The translations under genes and the position numbers were made by a program. 64,000 bases of DNA from Nitrosomonas sp. PY1 (GTDB taxonomy: Bacteria; Pseudomonadota; Gammaproteobacteria; Burkholderiales; Nitrosomonadaceae). The notes beneath the pieces are model-generated. The model was not told where the DNA came from and made no database searches. It saw nothing but the letters and a program-made list of their open reading frames with translations. The DNA lies in assembly GCF_022836435.1 (NCBI RefSeq), contig NZ_BQXC01000001.1, positions 2,182,121-2,246,120 of the forward strand. The letters are read 5' to 3'. Shown here piece by piece: positions 37,341 through 45,806 of the stretch; positions within the stretch are counted from its first letter, which is position 1; each line of letters begins with the position of its first letter.

Positions 37341-38084
37341 TCCAAAGGCCCAAGTTGCATGAACTTTACAAAGATTTTTTCGTAGCCCCTTGATCTGGAG
37401 TTTACGTTCAGTCCCGCCATCGAAATAAAGAGCATATTTCAATTGCCCGGCAGCCTCCCTGACATAGCCGTAACCAGGTTTAGGATTCTGCCTACTGTCT
37501 TCGCGAATTTCAAGCTGACAGTTTGATGCTTCAACCATCAATGCTTTTGGAATCTCTACAAGTTCATAAAGTACATGGCAAGGGTCTATATCGAGACACC
37601 GCAGTGTGAATATGCGTGCGTAACTTTGCATGTGTTCAAGAAAAAGATCACGCAGTAAGTGAAGCTTCCATTCGCCCTTGCCAAGTTCCATCCACTTGCT
37701 GATGTGAATCGAATCTACTTTAATATTAGCTGCTGCTTCGGTTTTTAGGCTAACTGGCGTACCATCAATGGTTATGTCATGGCCGCGATTAGTTCTACTC
37801 TTCACGAGTTGTGCAGAAACGCCAGAATCATTAAGTGAGGCTTCAAATGCAAATTCAAAACGATCTTTACTCAATGCCTGGCGACTTCCCATGTGATGAA
37901 TCAGGAGACGGTCACCAAGATTATCCAACACTGCTTGCGTAACGATATCCGAATCTGAAGCTCGCCAGAATTTGTGTGGTACTCCTAAAGCTAAAATTGT
38001 TGCTTTAATCCATTGTAGCTGTGTTGGTGTGAGGCGGCGTAGTGCGTCGACAATTTCACCAATTTCTTTTTCAGTGATATTCAC
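37326..38084 (-). CDS. Type II restriction endonuclease resembling SmaI
   Basis: A 252-residue enzyme. Segments such as GDRLLIHHMGSRQALSKDRF, GHDITIDGTPVSLKTEAA, SKWMELGKGEW, YELVEIPKAL, PKPGYGYV and LYFDGGTERKLQIK match what I remember of R.SmaI at collinear places, and length is close (about 247 for SmaI). The PD-(D/E)xK-type core is plausibly Asp103 in GHDITID with Glu/Lys around LKTEA (113-117). It overlaps the controller gene by four bases (ATGA). Specificity CCCGGG is inferred, not shown. Confidence 0.82.
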   Translation of the reverse strand: MNITEKEIGEIVDALRRLTPTQLQWIKATILALGVPHKFWRASDSDIVTQAVLDNLGDRLLIHHMGSRQALSKDRFEFAFEASLNDSGVSAQLVKSRTNRGHDITIDGTPVSLKTEAAANIKVDSIHISKWMELGKGEWKLHLLRDLFLEHMQSYARIFTLRCLDIDPCHVLYELVEIPKALMVEASNCQLEIREDSRQNPKPGYGYVREAAGQLKYALYFDGGTERKLQIKGLRKNLCKVHATWAFGSATF

Positions 38085-38347
38085 TCATCAAGCTCCGTCT
38101 GCGAGCTATTTGATGGGTTTTCGCATTTGGTGAGTAATTTAGGAACGCTTATGCCTAAAGTTTCCGATAAAACCTCAAGCGTACTGAGAGTGACGTTCCG
38201 CTCATGACGTTCAACTGACCCAATGTATGTACGATGTAAACCGCATTGTTCAGCCAATTCTTCTTGAGAAAGTCCTTTTTTCTTTCGAAATAGTTTGATG
38301 TTCTCCGCAAGAGTCCCGCGAAGAGTGTCACTCGATTTTCTGACCAT
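38081..38347 (-). CDS. Restriction-modification controller protein (C protein, XRE type)
   Basis: An 88-residue helix-turn-helix protein: ENIKLFRKKKGLSQEELAEQ, CGLHRTYIGSVERHERNVTL, STLEVLSETLGISVPKLL. Short XRE proteins fused by overlap to a restriction gene are C proteins, which delay endonuclease until methylation is established. It is directly upstream of the endonuclease gene and downstream of two C-box-like repeats. This fits the established C-then-R operon pattern. Confidence 0.88.
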   Translation of the reverse strand: MVRKSSDTLRGTLAENIKLFRKKKGLSQEELAEQCGLHRTYIGSVERHERNVTLSTLEVLSETLGISVPKLLTKCENPSNSSQTELDE

Positions 38348-38392
38348 ACTCTAACCTTACAGCTAATCAGATTCAGATTGTCTGCAAATGAT

Positions 38393-38417
38393 GACCATAA
38401 GTCGACCGACTATAAGT
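38393..38417 (-). promoter_or_regulatory. Tandem C-boxes upstream of the controller gene
   Basis: On the reverse strand ACTTATAGTC (38417-38408) is followed after GGTCG by ACTTATGGTC (38402-38393). This matches the known C-protein operator layout (ACTTATAGTC-type repeats). It sits about 46-70 bases before the C start. Confidence 0.75.
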
Positions 38418-38567
38418 AGCAATTAATACTTCTAAATTTCGGAAAGATGGATAAAGGATGATAAATTGCATCCAAAATAAGATGTGTTGCTGCAGTACCT
38501 TGCTAACAATGATCTTCAACGATGAAAGCTGTAAATTATTTTTTTTATCATTGCTTATTAAGCTAAC

Positions 38568-38586
38568 GTCTACATATTGTCTACAT
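38568..38586. promoter_or_regulatory. Two 11-bp-spaced GTCTACAT repeats at the right end
   Basis: GTCTACAT at 38568-38575 and 38579-38586, same sequence and spacing as the repeats before the integrase, and 27 bp from the right attachment repeat. Probably integrase arm sites. Confidence 0.55.
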
Positions 38587-38612
38587 AGGTATTATACATT
38601 TATAGGATAATT

Positions 38613-38676
38613 TATAACTCATTGTTTTTATGGTGCCGACACCAAGAATCGAACTCGGGACCTTCTGATTACAAAT
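38613..38676. repeat. Right attachment-site repeat within tRNA-Thr
   Basis: Includes 18 bp of 3' flank and 46 bp of the tRNA 3' half up to the anticodon loop. It pairs with 29092-29155. Confidence 0.85.
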
Positions 38677-38706
38677 CAGCTGCTCTACCATCTGAGCTAT
38701 GCCGGC
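38631..38706 (-). tRNA. tRNA-Thr (anticodon UGU)
   Basis: A 76-nt tRNA with encoded CCA. It reads GCCGGCATAGCTCAGATGG at the 5' end, anticodon loop TTTGTAA (TGT at its centre), TpsiC arm GTTCGATTC, and acceptor closing with one G-U pair. The 3' half is the integration target of the element to its left. Confidence 0.93.
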
Positions 38707-38732
38707 AATATACTTCGGAGTTTCTAGAACTG

Positions 38733-39155
38733 TTACTTAACAATCCGTAAATGGTTTCTCTTACTAGTACTTCCAGATGAATTAGCTATTGAAGTCAAAC
38801 CAGTATCTTCAGTAACTGGCAATCGGTTTTCATTATCTGCATCTAAAGAGAACAGTATCCCTTGATTAGTTTCCTTAGCAAATATTCCTTTTATTGCTGT
38901 CATAGGAATTTCAAGCTCTCTGGAAACTCCATTAAAACGTGCAGAAAAATAGATAAATTCATTATCAATGATTAAATCATTAACTGCTTTGTTGCTGATG
39001 TTAAAGATTATTTCATCATTATTGAAATACTTTCCCGGCATGTCTAGTTCAGGAAAAACAATTACAGATATATAAGGTGTAAAACTATTATCTACACACC
39101 ATTCGTATATTGAACGGATCAAATAAGGTTTATTGGAACTGTTTTTTAATTTCAT
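38733..39155 (-). CDS. sspB: ClpXP specificity-enhancing factor SspB
   Basis: A 140-residue adaptor that tethers ssrA-tagged proteins to ClpXP. The substrate-binding domain shows YLIRSIYEWCVDNSFTPYI, IIFNISNKAV and FSARFNGVSRELEIPM, with IFAKETNQGILF at its end. The C-terminal XB motif that docks ClpX is short (KRNHLRIVK). It overlaps sspA by four bases. The sspA-sspB order after petC is conserved in betaproteobacteria. Confidence 0.93.
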   Translation of the reverse strand: MKLKNSSNKPYLIRSIYEWCVDNSFTPYISVIVFPELDMPGKYFNNDEIIFNISNKAVNDLIIDNEFIYFSARFNGVSRELEIPMTAIKGIFAKETNQGILFSLDADNENRLPVTEDTGLTSIANSSGSTSKRNHLRIVK

Positions 39156-39751
39156 TTACGCATTACTTTTTCCGATGCAGACAAGGCATCAATAAATAGT
39201 GGTCGACTGAATAATCGTTCGGAATATTTAAGTAATGAAGCAGCCTGTTTTGGCAAGCGTATCTCAAAATGCTCTAAGCGCCACAATAGCGGAGCAATCG
39301 CAACATCCAACATCGAAAACTCATCTCCAAGCATGAATTTCTGCTTGTCAAAAATAGGAGATAGCATTGTTAGATTATCAGTAAGAACTGTTCGTGCCTC
39401 GCTGATCGCTTTCTGATCGCTACCATCGAATGCACCAATATAACAGAACAATTCTTGCTCAAAGCGATACAGCATTAATCGCGCACGCGCACGCATCACA
39501 GGGTCGGCTGGCATTAATTGCGGATGCGGAAAGCGGTCATCAATATATTCATTAATGATATTAGATTGATACAAAACCAGATCTCTTTCAACAAGAACCG
39601 GCGCTTTACCGTGTGGGCTAATTAATGCCAAGTCTTCAGATTTACTATTTGGATCAACATCAATTACTTGGAAATCCATGTCCTTTTCATGCAAAACAAT
39701 CCTGCAACGATGACTATATGGACAAGTAACCGTTGAAAACAACGTCATCAT
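39152..39751 (-). CDS. sspA: Stringent starvation protein A (GST fold)
   Basis: A 199-residue GST-fold protein that binds RNA polymerase in E. coli. The N-terminal thioredoxin-like domain (MMTLFSTVTCPYSHRCRIVL, HGKAPVLVERDLVLYQSNII) and the helical C-terminal domain (from about 85) are complete. The start may be either of two adjacent Mets. It is in one operon with sspB, and its upstream gap to petC is short (57 bases). Confidence 0.92.
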   Translation of the reverse strand: MMTLFSTVTCPYSHRCRIVLHEKDMDFQVIDVDPNSKSEDLALISPHGKAPVLVERDLVLYQSNIINEYIDDRFPHPQLMPADPVMRARARLMLYRFEQELFCYIGAFDGSDQKAISEARTVLTDNLTMLSPIFDKQKFMLGDEFSMLDVAIAPLLWRLEHFEIRLPKQAASLLKYSERLFSRPLFIDALSASEKVMRK

Positions 39752-39808
39752 AACTTCTTTTCTCTTACTATACAGTATGAATGAAAAAATCGAGAAATCA
39801 CAAATGGA

Positions 39809-40537
39809 TTAGTGTATGTCTTTCCAGTATTCTCTTTTTAATACATATGACAAGATAAGCATACCAAACAGGAAGGCCATTACCATTAATCCTATTTCCT
39901 TACGCGAATTCGCATGCGGCTCACCCAGATAAACCAAATAATTAACCAAATCGCCTACGAATTTATCATATTCTGCTGAGGTCAATTCACCCGATTTCTC
40001 CAACGATAAGGTTTTCTGTTCGCCTTTGTCACTTGTTTTTGTAATTAATTTTTGCTCACCTTGCAATCCATAAAGAACATGAGGCATTGCTGCTCGATCG
40101 AAAACCAAATTATTCCAACCGGTTGCAGTAGCTTCATCGCGATAAAACGCACGTAAGTAGCTATATAACCAGTCAGCTCCTTTCGCACGAGCAATTACCG
40201 ACAAATCAGGAGGTACAACCCCAAACCACTCCTCAGCTTCTTTCTTACGCATCGCAGATTCCATCAAACCGCCGACTTTCTGCCCCGTGTATATCAGTTT
40301 ATTGAGAATCTCCTCATTACTTAAACCGATGTCTCTATGACGGTTATAGCGCATAAAACTCGCTCCATGACAAGTCAAACAGTAATTTACGAAGTTTTCA
40401 GCCCCTCTTTGCAAAGAAGCATTATCCGTAATATCTACCGGAGCTTTATCCAAAGGAATGGCAGATTCTGCAGCAAATAGCTTAAATGAAGCCAGGCAAA
40501 AAACAAATACAATAGCACCAATTATTATCTTCTTCAT
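39809..40537 (-). CDS. petC: Cytochrome c1 of the bc1 complex
   Basis: A 242-residue membrane-anchored c-type cytochrome. It has a signal peptide (about 1-23), a heme site YCLTCHGASFMRYNR, axial-ligand region near AAMPHVLYGLQG, and a C-terminal anchor helix (LMVMAFLFGMLILSYVL). It accepts electrons from the Rieske protein and passes them to soluble cytochromes. It follows petB by four bases. Confidence 0.95.
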   Translation of the reverse strand: MKKIIIGAIVFVFCLASFKLFAAESAIPLDKAPVDITDNASLQRGAENFVNYCLTCHGASFMRYNRHRDIGLSNEEILNKLIYTGQKVGGLMESAMRKKEAEEWFGVVPPDLSVIARAKGADWLYSYLRAFYRDEATATGWNNLVFDRAAMPHVLYGLQGEQKLITKTSDKGEQKTLSLEKSGELTSAEYDKFVGDLVNYLVYLGEPHANSRKEIGLMVMAFLFGMLILSYVLKREYWKDIH

Positions 40538-40541
40538 TTTT

Positions 40542-41792
40542 TTACTCTTTCGTCAATCTTTTAGGCTCAGGTTTAACTTTATCTATTTTGCTATACCAAG
40601 GCATCAAAATAAAGAATGCAAAATAAATAACCGTGAAAATTTGTGCTAATAATGTATACATCGGTGTTGGAGATTTTGTTCCCAACCATCCTAGCACAAA
40701 GAAACTTATTACAAAAAGTGTCAATGCTACTTTAAAGTACGGACCTTTGTACCGTATAGATTTAACAGGACTCCTATCTAACCATGGCAAGAAACAAAAA
40801 ATAACCACAGAACCCGCCATTAAAATCACCCCCCAAAGCTTCGCATCGATCCCTAAGAAATTGACGGTCACCGCACGGAGCATCGAATAGTAGGGTGTGA
40901 AATACCAAACTGGTGCAATGTGGTCTGGTGTTTGTAGCGTATTAGCAGGTATGAAATTATTATACTCAAGAAAATATCCACCCATTTCTGGAGCAAAGAA
41001 AATGATTCCACAGAATATAATCAAAAATCCCACAACACCGACTATATCTTTTACTGTGTAGTAAGGATGAAACGGTATGCCATCAACAGGAATCCCTGTT
41101 TTTGGATTTTTGTTATTTTTAATCTCGATGCCATCCGGATTGTTTGAGCCTGTTTCATGCAATGCCAAGATGTGTACAAAAACCAAGACTACCAAAAGAA
41201 TTGGCAGCGTAACCACATGGTAAGCGAAGAAACGATTGAGCGCCGCATCAGATAAAGTAAAATCCCCCAACAACCATTGTTGCAAGGTCTCTCCTATTAC
41301 TGGAATGGCACCGAACATACTCACGATTACCTGAGCTCCCCAATAGGACATTTGCCCCCACGGCAAAATATAGCCCGTGAATGCCAAACTCATCAGAATA
41401 AAAAATATTCCCATGCCAACAAGCCATAAAAGCTCACGGGGTTTTCTATATGAGCCGTACATCATGCCGCGAAACATGTGCAAATAAACCACGATAAAAA
41501 ACATTGAAGCACCGGTAGAGTGCATATAGCGGATTATCCACCCATATTCCACGTCACGCATAATATATTCAACAGATGAAAAAGCTAAGCTTGCATCTGG
41601 TTTGTAGTTCATAGTCAAGAAAATTCCTGTAATCAGCTGATTGACTAGAACTAATAATGCTAACGAACCAAAGTAGTACCAAAAATTAAAATTTTTCGGT
41701 GCATAGTATTCCGATAGGTGTGCTTTCCAATTTGATGTCAATGGAAAGCGTTTATCGACCCACGCAATCATCGAATTAAATAAGTTACTCAT
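40542..41792 (-). CDS. petB: Cytochrome b of the bc1 complex
   Basis: A 416-residue polytopic subunit. Heme-ligand helices are visible (RYMHSTGASMFFIVVYLHMF and FAYHVVTLPILLVVLVFVHI), together with GYILPWGQMSYWGA and the Qo-site PEWY-equivalent region reading PVWYFTPYYSMLRAV. It is adjacent to petA without a gap. Together petABC make ubiquinol-cytochrome c reductase, which in ammonia oxidisers also matters for reverse electron flow. Confidence 0.96.
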   Translation of the reverse strand: MSNLFNSMIAWVDKRFPLTSNWKAHLSEYYAPKNFNFWYYFGSLALLVLVNQLITGIFLTMNYKPDASLAFSSVEYIMRDVEYGWIIRYMHSTGASMFFIVVYLHMFRGMMYGSYRKPRELLWLVGMGIFFILMSLAFTGYILPWGQMSYWGAQVIVSMFGAIPVIGETLQQWLLGDFTLSDAALNRFFAYHVVTLPILLVVLVFVHILALHETGSNNPDGIEIKNNKNPKTGIPVDGIPFHPYYTVKDIVGVVGFLIIFCGIIFFAPEMGGYFLEYNNFIPANTLQTPDHIAPVWYFTPYYSMLRAVTVNFLGIDAKLWGVILMAGSVVIFCFLPWLDRSPVKSIRYKGPYFKVALTLFVISFFVLGWLGTKSPTPMYTLLAQIFTVIYFAFFILMPWYSKIDKVKPEPKRLTKE

Positions 41793-42398
41793 TTATGCCG
41801 CTCCGCTTTCAGATCCAATTAATAATTGAGTGTCGCTTAGGTATGTATGAGGAGGAACCACCAAATTGGTTGGAGCAGGAACATGCTTGTAAACCCGACC
41901 AGCCAAATCAAACTTCGATCCATGGCATGGACAGAAAAAACCGCCCAACCAGTCAGAACCAAGATCTGCAGGCGCAATATCTTTTCTAAATACTGGAGAA
42001 CATCCTAAATGAGTGCACACACCTTCGACAACAAGGGTTTCTGGTTTTATGGAACGTGTACGATTTTGAGCATACCCGGGTTGTTGTTTCTTTTCTGAAT
42101 GTGGATCAGCCAATTGATCTTCAATTTTTGTCAAATTCTCTAACATTTCAGGGGTCCGCTTCAAAACCCACACAACTTTTCCACGCCATTCAACCGTCAA
42201 TAACATTCCCAATTCGAGCTTGGAAATATCAACTTCTACCGGTGCACCAGCTGCTTTAGCTCGCTCGCTAGGCATCATGCTTAATAAAAAGGGGGTTGCA
42301 ATCGCAGCCCCCGCAACCCCACCTGCAACAGAAGTGACAGTAACCAGAAACTTTCGTCTGCCACTCATCCTATTGCTTATACTAAAACTATCCGCCAT
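41793..42398 (-). CDS. petA: Rieske iron-sulfur subunit of the bc1 complex
   Basis: A 201-residue Rieske protein starting at ATG 42398 (a G-rich ribosome site lies about ten bases before it). It has a Tat-like N-terminus (SGRRKFLVTVTSVAGGVAG) and the 2Fe-2S motifs CTHLGCSP and FFCPCHGSKFDLAGR. It leads the petABC operon. The redox two-component pair RegBA elsewhere in the window is a candidate regulator, by family knowledge only. Confidence 0.95.
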   Translation of the reverse strand: MADSFSISNRMSGRRKFLVTVTSVAGGVAGAAIATPFLLSMMPSERAKAAGAPVEVDISKLELGMLLTVEWRGKVVWVLKRTPEMLENLTKIEDQLADPHSEKKQQPGYAQNRTRSIKPETLVVEGVCTHLGCSPVFRKDIAPADLGSDWLGGFFCPCHGSKFDLAGRVYKHVPAPTNLVVPPHTYLSDTQLLIGSESGAA

Positions 42399-42709
42399 GT
42401 TCAACCATTCCCCCCATTAGTGTTTCAGGAAAGTTCTGTCAAAACAGATGCCTATATTATCCGTCAATACGCATTGATCTAAATATTATGATCTATACTG
42501 TAATATTTACAAATTTGACAGAGCGACAGAGCATATCCCTAACTATAAAGACTCGAAGTATATCATAACCATTACGGCGTAAAAGCTATATTAGATCATC
42601 GCAAAACTAGCCTAGCGAATTATTGATACGTGACATACCCTGCCCTATTCCGCATTCTACTGCAGAATAATAGCAAGGTAGATTAAGCTCGGTGAGCTCA
42701 GTGTATGAG
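42399..42709. other. Upstream region of petABC
   Basis: AT-rich intergenic sequence that must contain the petABC promoter on the reverse strand. I see no convincing -35/-10 pair, small RNA or repeat. Confidence 0.4.
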
Positions 42710-42907
42710 TTAATGCAAATCCAGAGAATCTATAGAAATATCGTTATCTTCGTCGGAATCATAGTAGTCATTCGATGCTTCGTATTCCTCTATAATCTCC
42801 GCAAACCGACCTTCCGGAATCTGACTATCCATAATTGCATCGTTTGCATCATTCAAATCGTCTTCGGAGTAAAGCTCATCATCTTCAAAAGTAAGTTCCT
42901 TATTCAT
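42710..42907 (-). CDS. Small, extremely acidic protein of unknown function
   Basis: A 65-residue frame (from ATG 42907; a GTG lies just before) with a GGGGGT ribosome site. Runs of Asp/Glu dominate: TFEDDELYSEDDLNDAND, EIIEEYEASND, DSDEDNDISIDSLD. There is no basic cluster, signal or membrane helix. It may be a disordered regulator or metal-binding peptide. The opposite strand has a hydrophobic frame that I take as its shadow. Confidence 0.45.
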   Translation of the reverse strand: MNKELTFEDDELYSEDDLNDANDAIMDSQIPEGRFAEIIEEYEASNDYYDSDEDNDISIDSLDLH

Positions 42908-43425
42908 CACAGTCTACCCCCTAGTATATTTTAAGGTAGTACATTGATATCACATATCAATATCCCAAGAATCAAGAATAAATTATATTTTTTACCCGTA
43001 ATTCACTTCTATCTTCTTTGATGGTGTTTATGATGCGATAGTTTCTTGCTTCATCTTGTTTCAGTATGTGAGAAATATCTCATTTGAAACTCACAACGCA
43101 AATTATTACTTTGCTTAGTTCACACTACACCTCTTTTTAATAATTTTTATTCGCCACTTCAATCTGAAATAAATCATTAAAGAAAGCCTTTGCGCGGCAA
43201 AGACAAAATAAAAAGCTTGCCGCAGAATTGAATAGCCTTACAAAGATCTCTATTAATCTCGAAAACACGATTGCATATAGTTATGATATAACATATCATA
43301 ATCAAAATCTTTTGGTATTCTCAATACAAGTAACAAACGACTAACAATCAAATAAAAATTTTGTTCATAAAACTACATATACTTATCTAAAGCTATAGAT
43401 ATTATTTATGTAATCAATAAATCAA
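42908..43425. other. Long intergenic region before the TonB receptor
   Basis: Strongly AT-rich, without a gene I can support. It contains the palindrome at 43281-43301. Confidence 0.45.
43281..43301. promoter_or_regulatory. Perfect 9-bp palindrome, candidate Fur/Zur-type operator
   Basis: TTATGATAT (43281-43289), spacer AAC, ATATCATAA (43293-43301). Located about 125 bases before the TonB receptor ATG. AT-rich dyads of this size suit Fur-family repressors; no metal is implied by sequence alone. Confidence 0.45.
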
Positions 43426-45708
43426 ATGAGCCAATGCAATGGCAGTATGCTAACTAATCGAAGCTTAATCAGCTCATTTTCAATCCAACGACCCAGAAGA
43501 TATTTTGTGTATGCATGTATTTTCTTGGCGATTGGAATCGCTAATCAAGCCTTCCCAGCTGAAAATGCATCAAAAAAAAATGATTCTGAAAGAACCGCAT
43601 CAGATTATGCGCAGAGTAAACCAAATGTTGAATTGAAACCAATCACAATTATTGGAGATAACCCCACGCTTCCTGCAGCAGATACAAAATCTACCGTATT
43701 GAAAGGCAGAGCATTACACATACAACAAAACGATACACTGGGTCGAACACTAGAAAGAGAGTTGGGTGTCAGTAATGCTTCTTTCGGACCGGGAGTCGGA
43801 GTACCGGTAATCCGCGGCTTGACCGGATCAAGAGTACGCACACTACAAAACGGTATTGGCAGTCATGACGCTGCTAGCTTAAGCCCTGATCATGCAGTAG
43901 CCATTGAGCCTCTGTTCGCCGAACAAATCAGAGTTCTGCGAGGACCCGAAACGATCCGTTATGGCGGTAATGCAATAGGTGGCGTGGTTGATGTAATTGA
44001 TAATCGCATTCCAGAACGCGCTCCAAAAAATCAAATCGATGGCGCAGTGGATAATCGCTATGACACGAATGGCAACGGCACTAATTCCGCAATTAAATTG
44101 AACTTAGGAAAAAATTCTCTCGCGCTCAGCTTGGGTGGTTTATTTCGTCAACGCAATGACATCAGAACTCCCGGCAAAGCAATCAACGAAGCTTTCCTGC
44201 AACAATTTGACGCAAACGAATTTCAAAACTCTACAGGAAAAATTCCCAATACCGATAGCCAGGTGACTAGTGGTTTCGCAGGAATATCCTGGCTAGGCAC
44301 ACATGCGATGGCTGGAATGTCGATTAGCCATATTACCAATCATTATGGTGTACCCAGCGGAACACATGGAGAACATGAACATGCTGTTGAATTGAATCCC
44401 GTTTTACCACGCTCCAGTGACTCAAGCTCTAGCCAGCCTTCTCTGTCGAATATTCGCCTAAATATGCACCAATCACGCTATGATTTTAAAACTGAGTGGT
44501 ATGAACCGATACGCGGAATCGAGCGCATTATTTTCCGCTATGGCTTGGTCGATTACCAGCATCGTGAAATTGAGAGCAGTCAACCTTTTACTCTATTCAA
44601 AAATAACGCAGGTGAAGGCCGTTTTGAAATTGATCATAAGTTATCGCAGCAGTTTACTGGCACACTAGGAGCGCAATGGATCAGCCGCGATTTCTCTGCT
44701 TCTGGGGTGGAAACCTATGTGCCCAAAACCAAGCAACAATCACTAGGCTTTTATACCACGCACAAATACACATGGAATGATTGGATCTTTAGTGCCGGTA
44801 TGCGAGGTGAATTATCAAGCGTAAATCCTAAAATTGCACAGCAAAGATTGGATGGCAATGCATTGCCTCCAGTAAATTTACCAAACGATTTTCATTATCA
44901 GGCCATATCCGCCTCTACAGCCGCACAATGGAATCCTTTCAAGGACATGTCTGTGCTATTGTCGTTGAATCGTGGCAAGCGATCACCGGATATACAGGAA
45001 TTATTAGCACTCGGACCTCACTTAGCTACACGTAGTTTTGATATTGGAAATATTGAATTGGGTAACGAAACAACGAATATGATTGATTTAAGCCTGAATT
45101 GGCAGACTCGTTATTTTAGTACACGTGTAAACGGCTACTACAACCATATCAATAATTTTATCTATCAACGCAACACCGGATCGTTTTACGAAATAGATAG
45201 CGAAGAAATCCATCAGAGTTGCGTCGATGCAGCTGAATGCGTCAATATCCTTGCATATGATCAACGCAATGCAGTTTTCACGGGATATGAAGCTGAAATC
45301 AAAACCATGTACCCTGTACCTCAGGGCGATTTTTCGATGACGGTATTTTCTGATTATACTCGTGGCCGTTTCACGCAAGGTAATCGAGACAGCGTGCCAC
45401 GCATGCCACCGTTACGCTATGGTTTTGAACTGGGATTTAGCAATAACGTGTGGAATGCCGCTTTGAGATATACTCGTGGAGAAGCGCAAAATCACCCAGG
45501 AGAAAATGAAATTCGCACCCATAGTTATCATTTACTAACAGCCAATTTAGACTACCAATTAAAAATGGGGCGGTGGGGAGATCTATGGTTATTTGCTAAA
45601 GCATCAAATTTGTTAAACGATGAGATCCGAAATTCTGTTTCTTTTTTAAGAAATTTCGCTCCGGAACCTGGAAGAAGTTTCATCTTCGGTGTTCGTGCCA
45701 CTTTCTAG
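43426..45708 (+). CDS. TonB-dependent outer-membrane receptor (ZnuD-like)
   Basis: A 760-residue receptor with a signal region (about 25-47, ending AFPAEN), a TonB-box/plug domain (SFGPGVGVPVIRGLTGSRV, EQIRVLRGPETIRYGGNAIG) and a 22-strand barrel ending in the aromatic-terminal SFIFGVRATF. A plug/barrel loop reads SGTHGEHEHAVEL, a short His/Glu-rich segment recalling zinc receptor ZnuD. The start could also be the ATG at 43447. Substrate is not proven; zinc, siderophore or other metal are all possible. Confidence 0.87.
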   Translation: MSQCNGSMLTNRSLISSFSIQRPRRYFVYACIFLAIGIANQAFPAENASKKNDSERTASDYAQSKPNVELKPITIIGDNPTLPAADTKSTVLKGRALHIQQNDTLGRTLERELGVSNASFGPGVGVPVIRGLTGSRVRTLQNGIGSHDAASLSPDHAVAIEPLFAEQIRVLRGPETIRYGGNAIGGVVDVIDNRIPERAPKNQIDGAVDNRYDTNGNGTNSAIKLNLGKNSLALSLGGLFRQRNDIRTPGKAINEAFLQQFDANEFQNSTGKIPNTDSQVTSGFAGISWLGTHAMAGMSISHITNHYGVPSGTHGEHEHAVELNPVLPRSSDSSSSQPSLSNIRLNMHQSRYDFKTEWYEPIRGIERIIFRYGLVDYQHREIESSQPFTLFKNNAGEGRFEIDHKLSQQFTGTLGAQWISRDFSASGVETYVPKTKQQSLGFYTTHKYTWNDWIFSAGMRGELSSVNPKIAQQRLDGNALPPVNLPNDFHYQAISASTAAQWNPFKDMSVLLSLNRGKRSPDIQELLALGPHLATRSFDIGNIELGNETTNMIDLSLNWQTRYFSTRVNGYYNHINNFIYQRNTGSFYEIDSEEIHQSCVDAAECVNILAYDQRNAVFTGYEAEIKTMYPVPQGDFSMTVFSDYTRGRFTQGNRDSVPRMPPLRYGFELGFSNNVWNAALRYTRGEAQNHPGENEIRTHSYHLLTANLDYQLKMGRWGDLWLFAKASNLLNDEIRNSVSFLRNFAPEPGRSFIFGVRATF

Positions 45709-45806
45709 CCATAGATCATACCAATCAAATTTAGGTATCCTGATATGATAGCAAGTTGATCTCAAATAGAGAGCCTTCCAGAGAATGAATAAATCAGGTA
45801 TGTGTC

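Larger units (their letters stand above)
29092..38676. mobile_element. Integrated element at tRNA-Thr (integrase, GpA replication, R-M cargo)
   Basis: Bounded by 64-bp direct repeats (29092-29155 and 38613-38676; four mismatches). The right copy covers the 3' half of tRNA-Thr. Gene content in order: integrase, toxin-antitoxin, unknown protein, AlpA-like regulator, P2 GpA-type replication protein, two small proteins, XRE/ImmA pair, and methyltransferase-endonuclease-controller. No capsid, tail or conjugation gene is present, so it fits a phage-satellite-like or plasmid-like integrative element. The integrase lies at the end away from the tRNA. Confidence 0.85.

Noticed and set aside
42692-42934. 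80-residue hydrophobic forward frame
   Set aside because: It is exactly opposite the acidic reverse-strand frame, which has a better ribosome site; acidic codons read backwards give hydrophobic ones.
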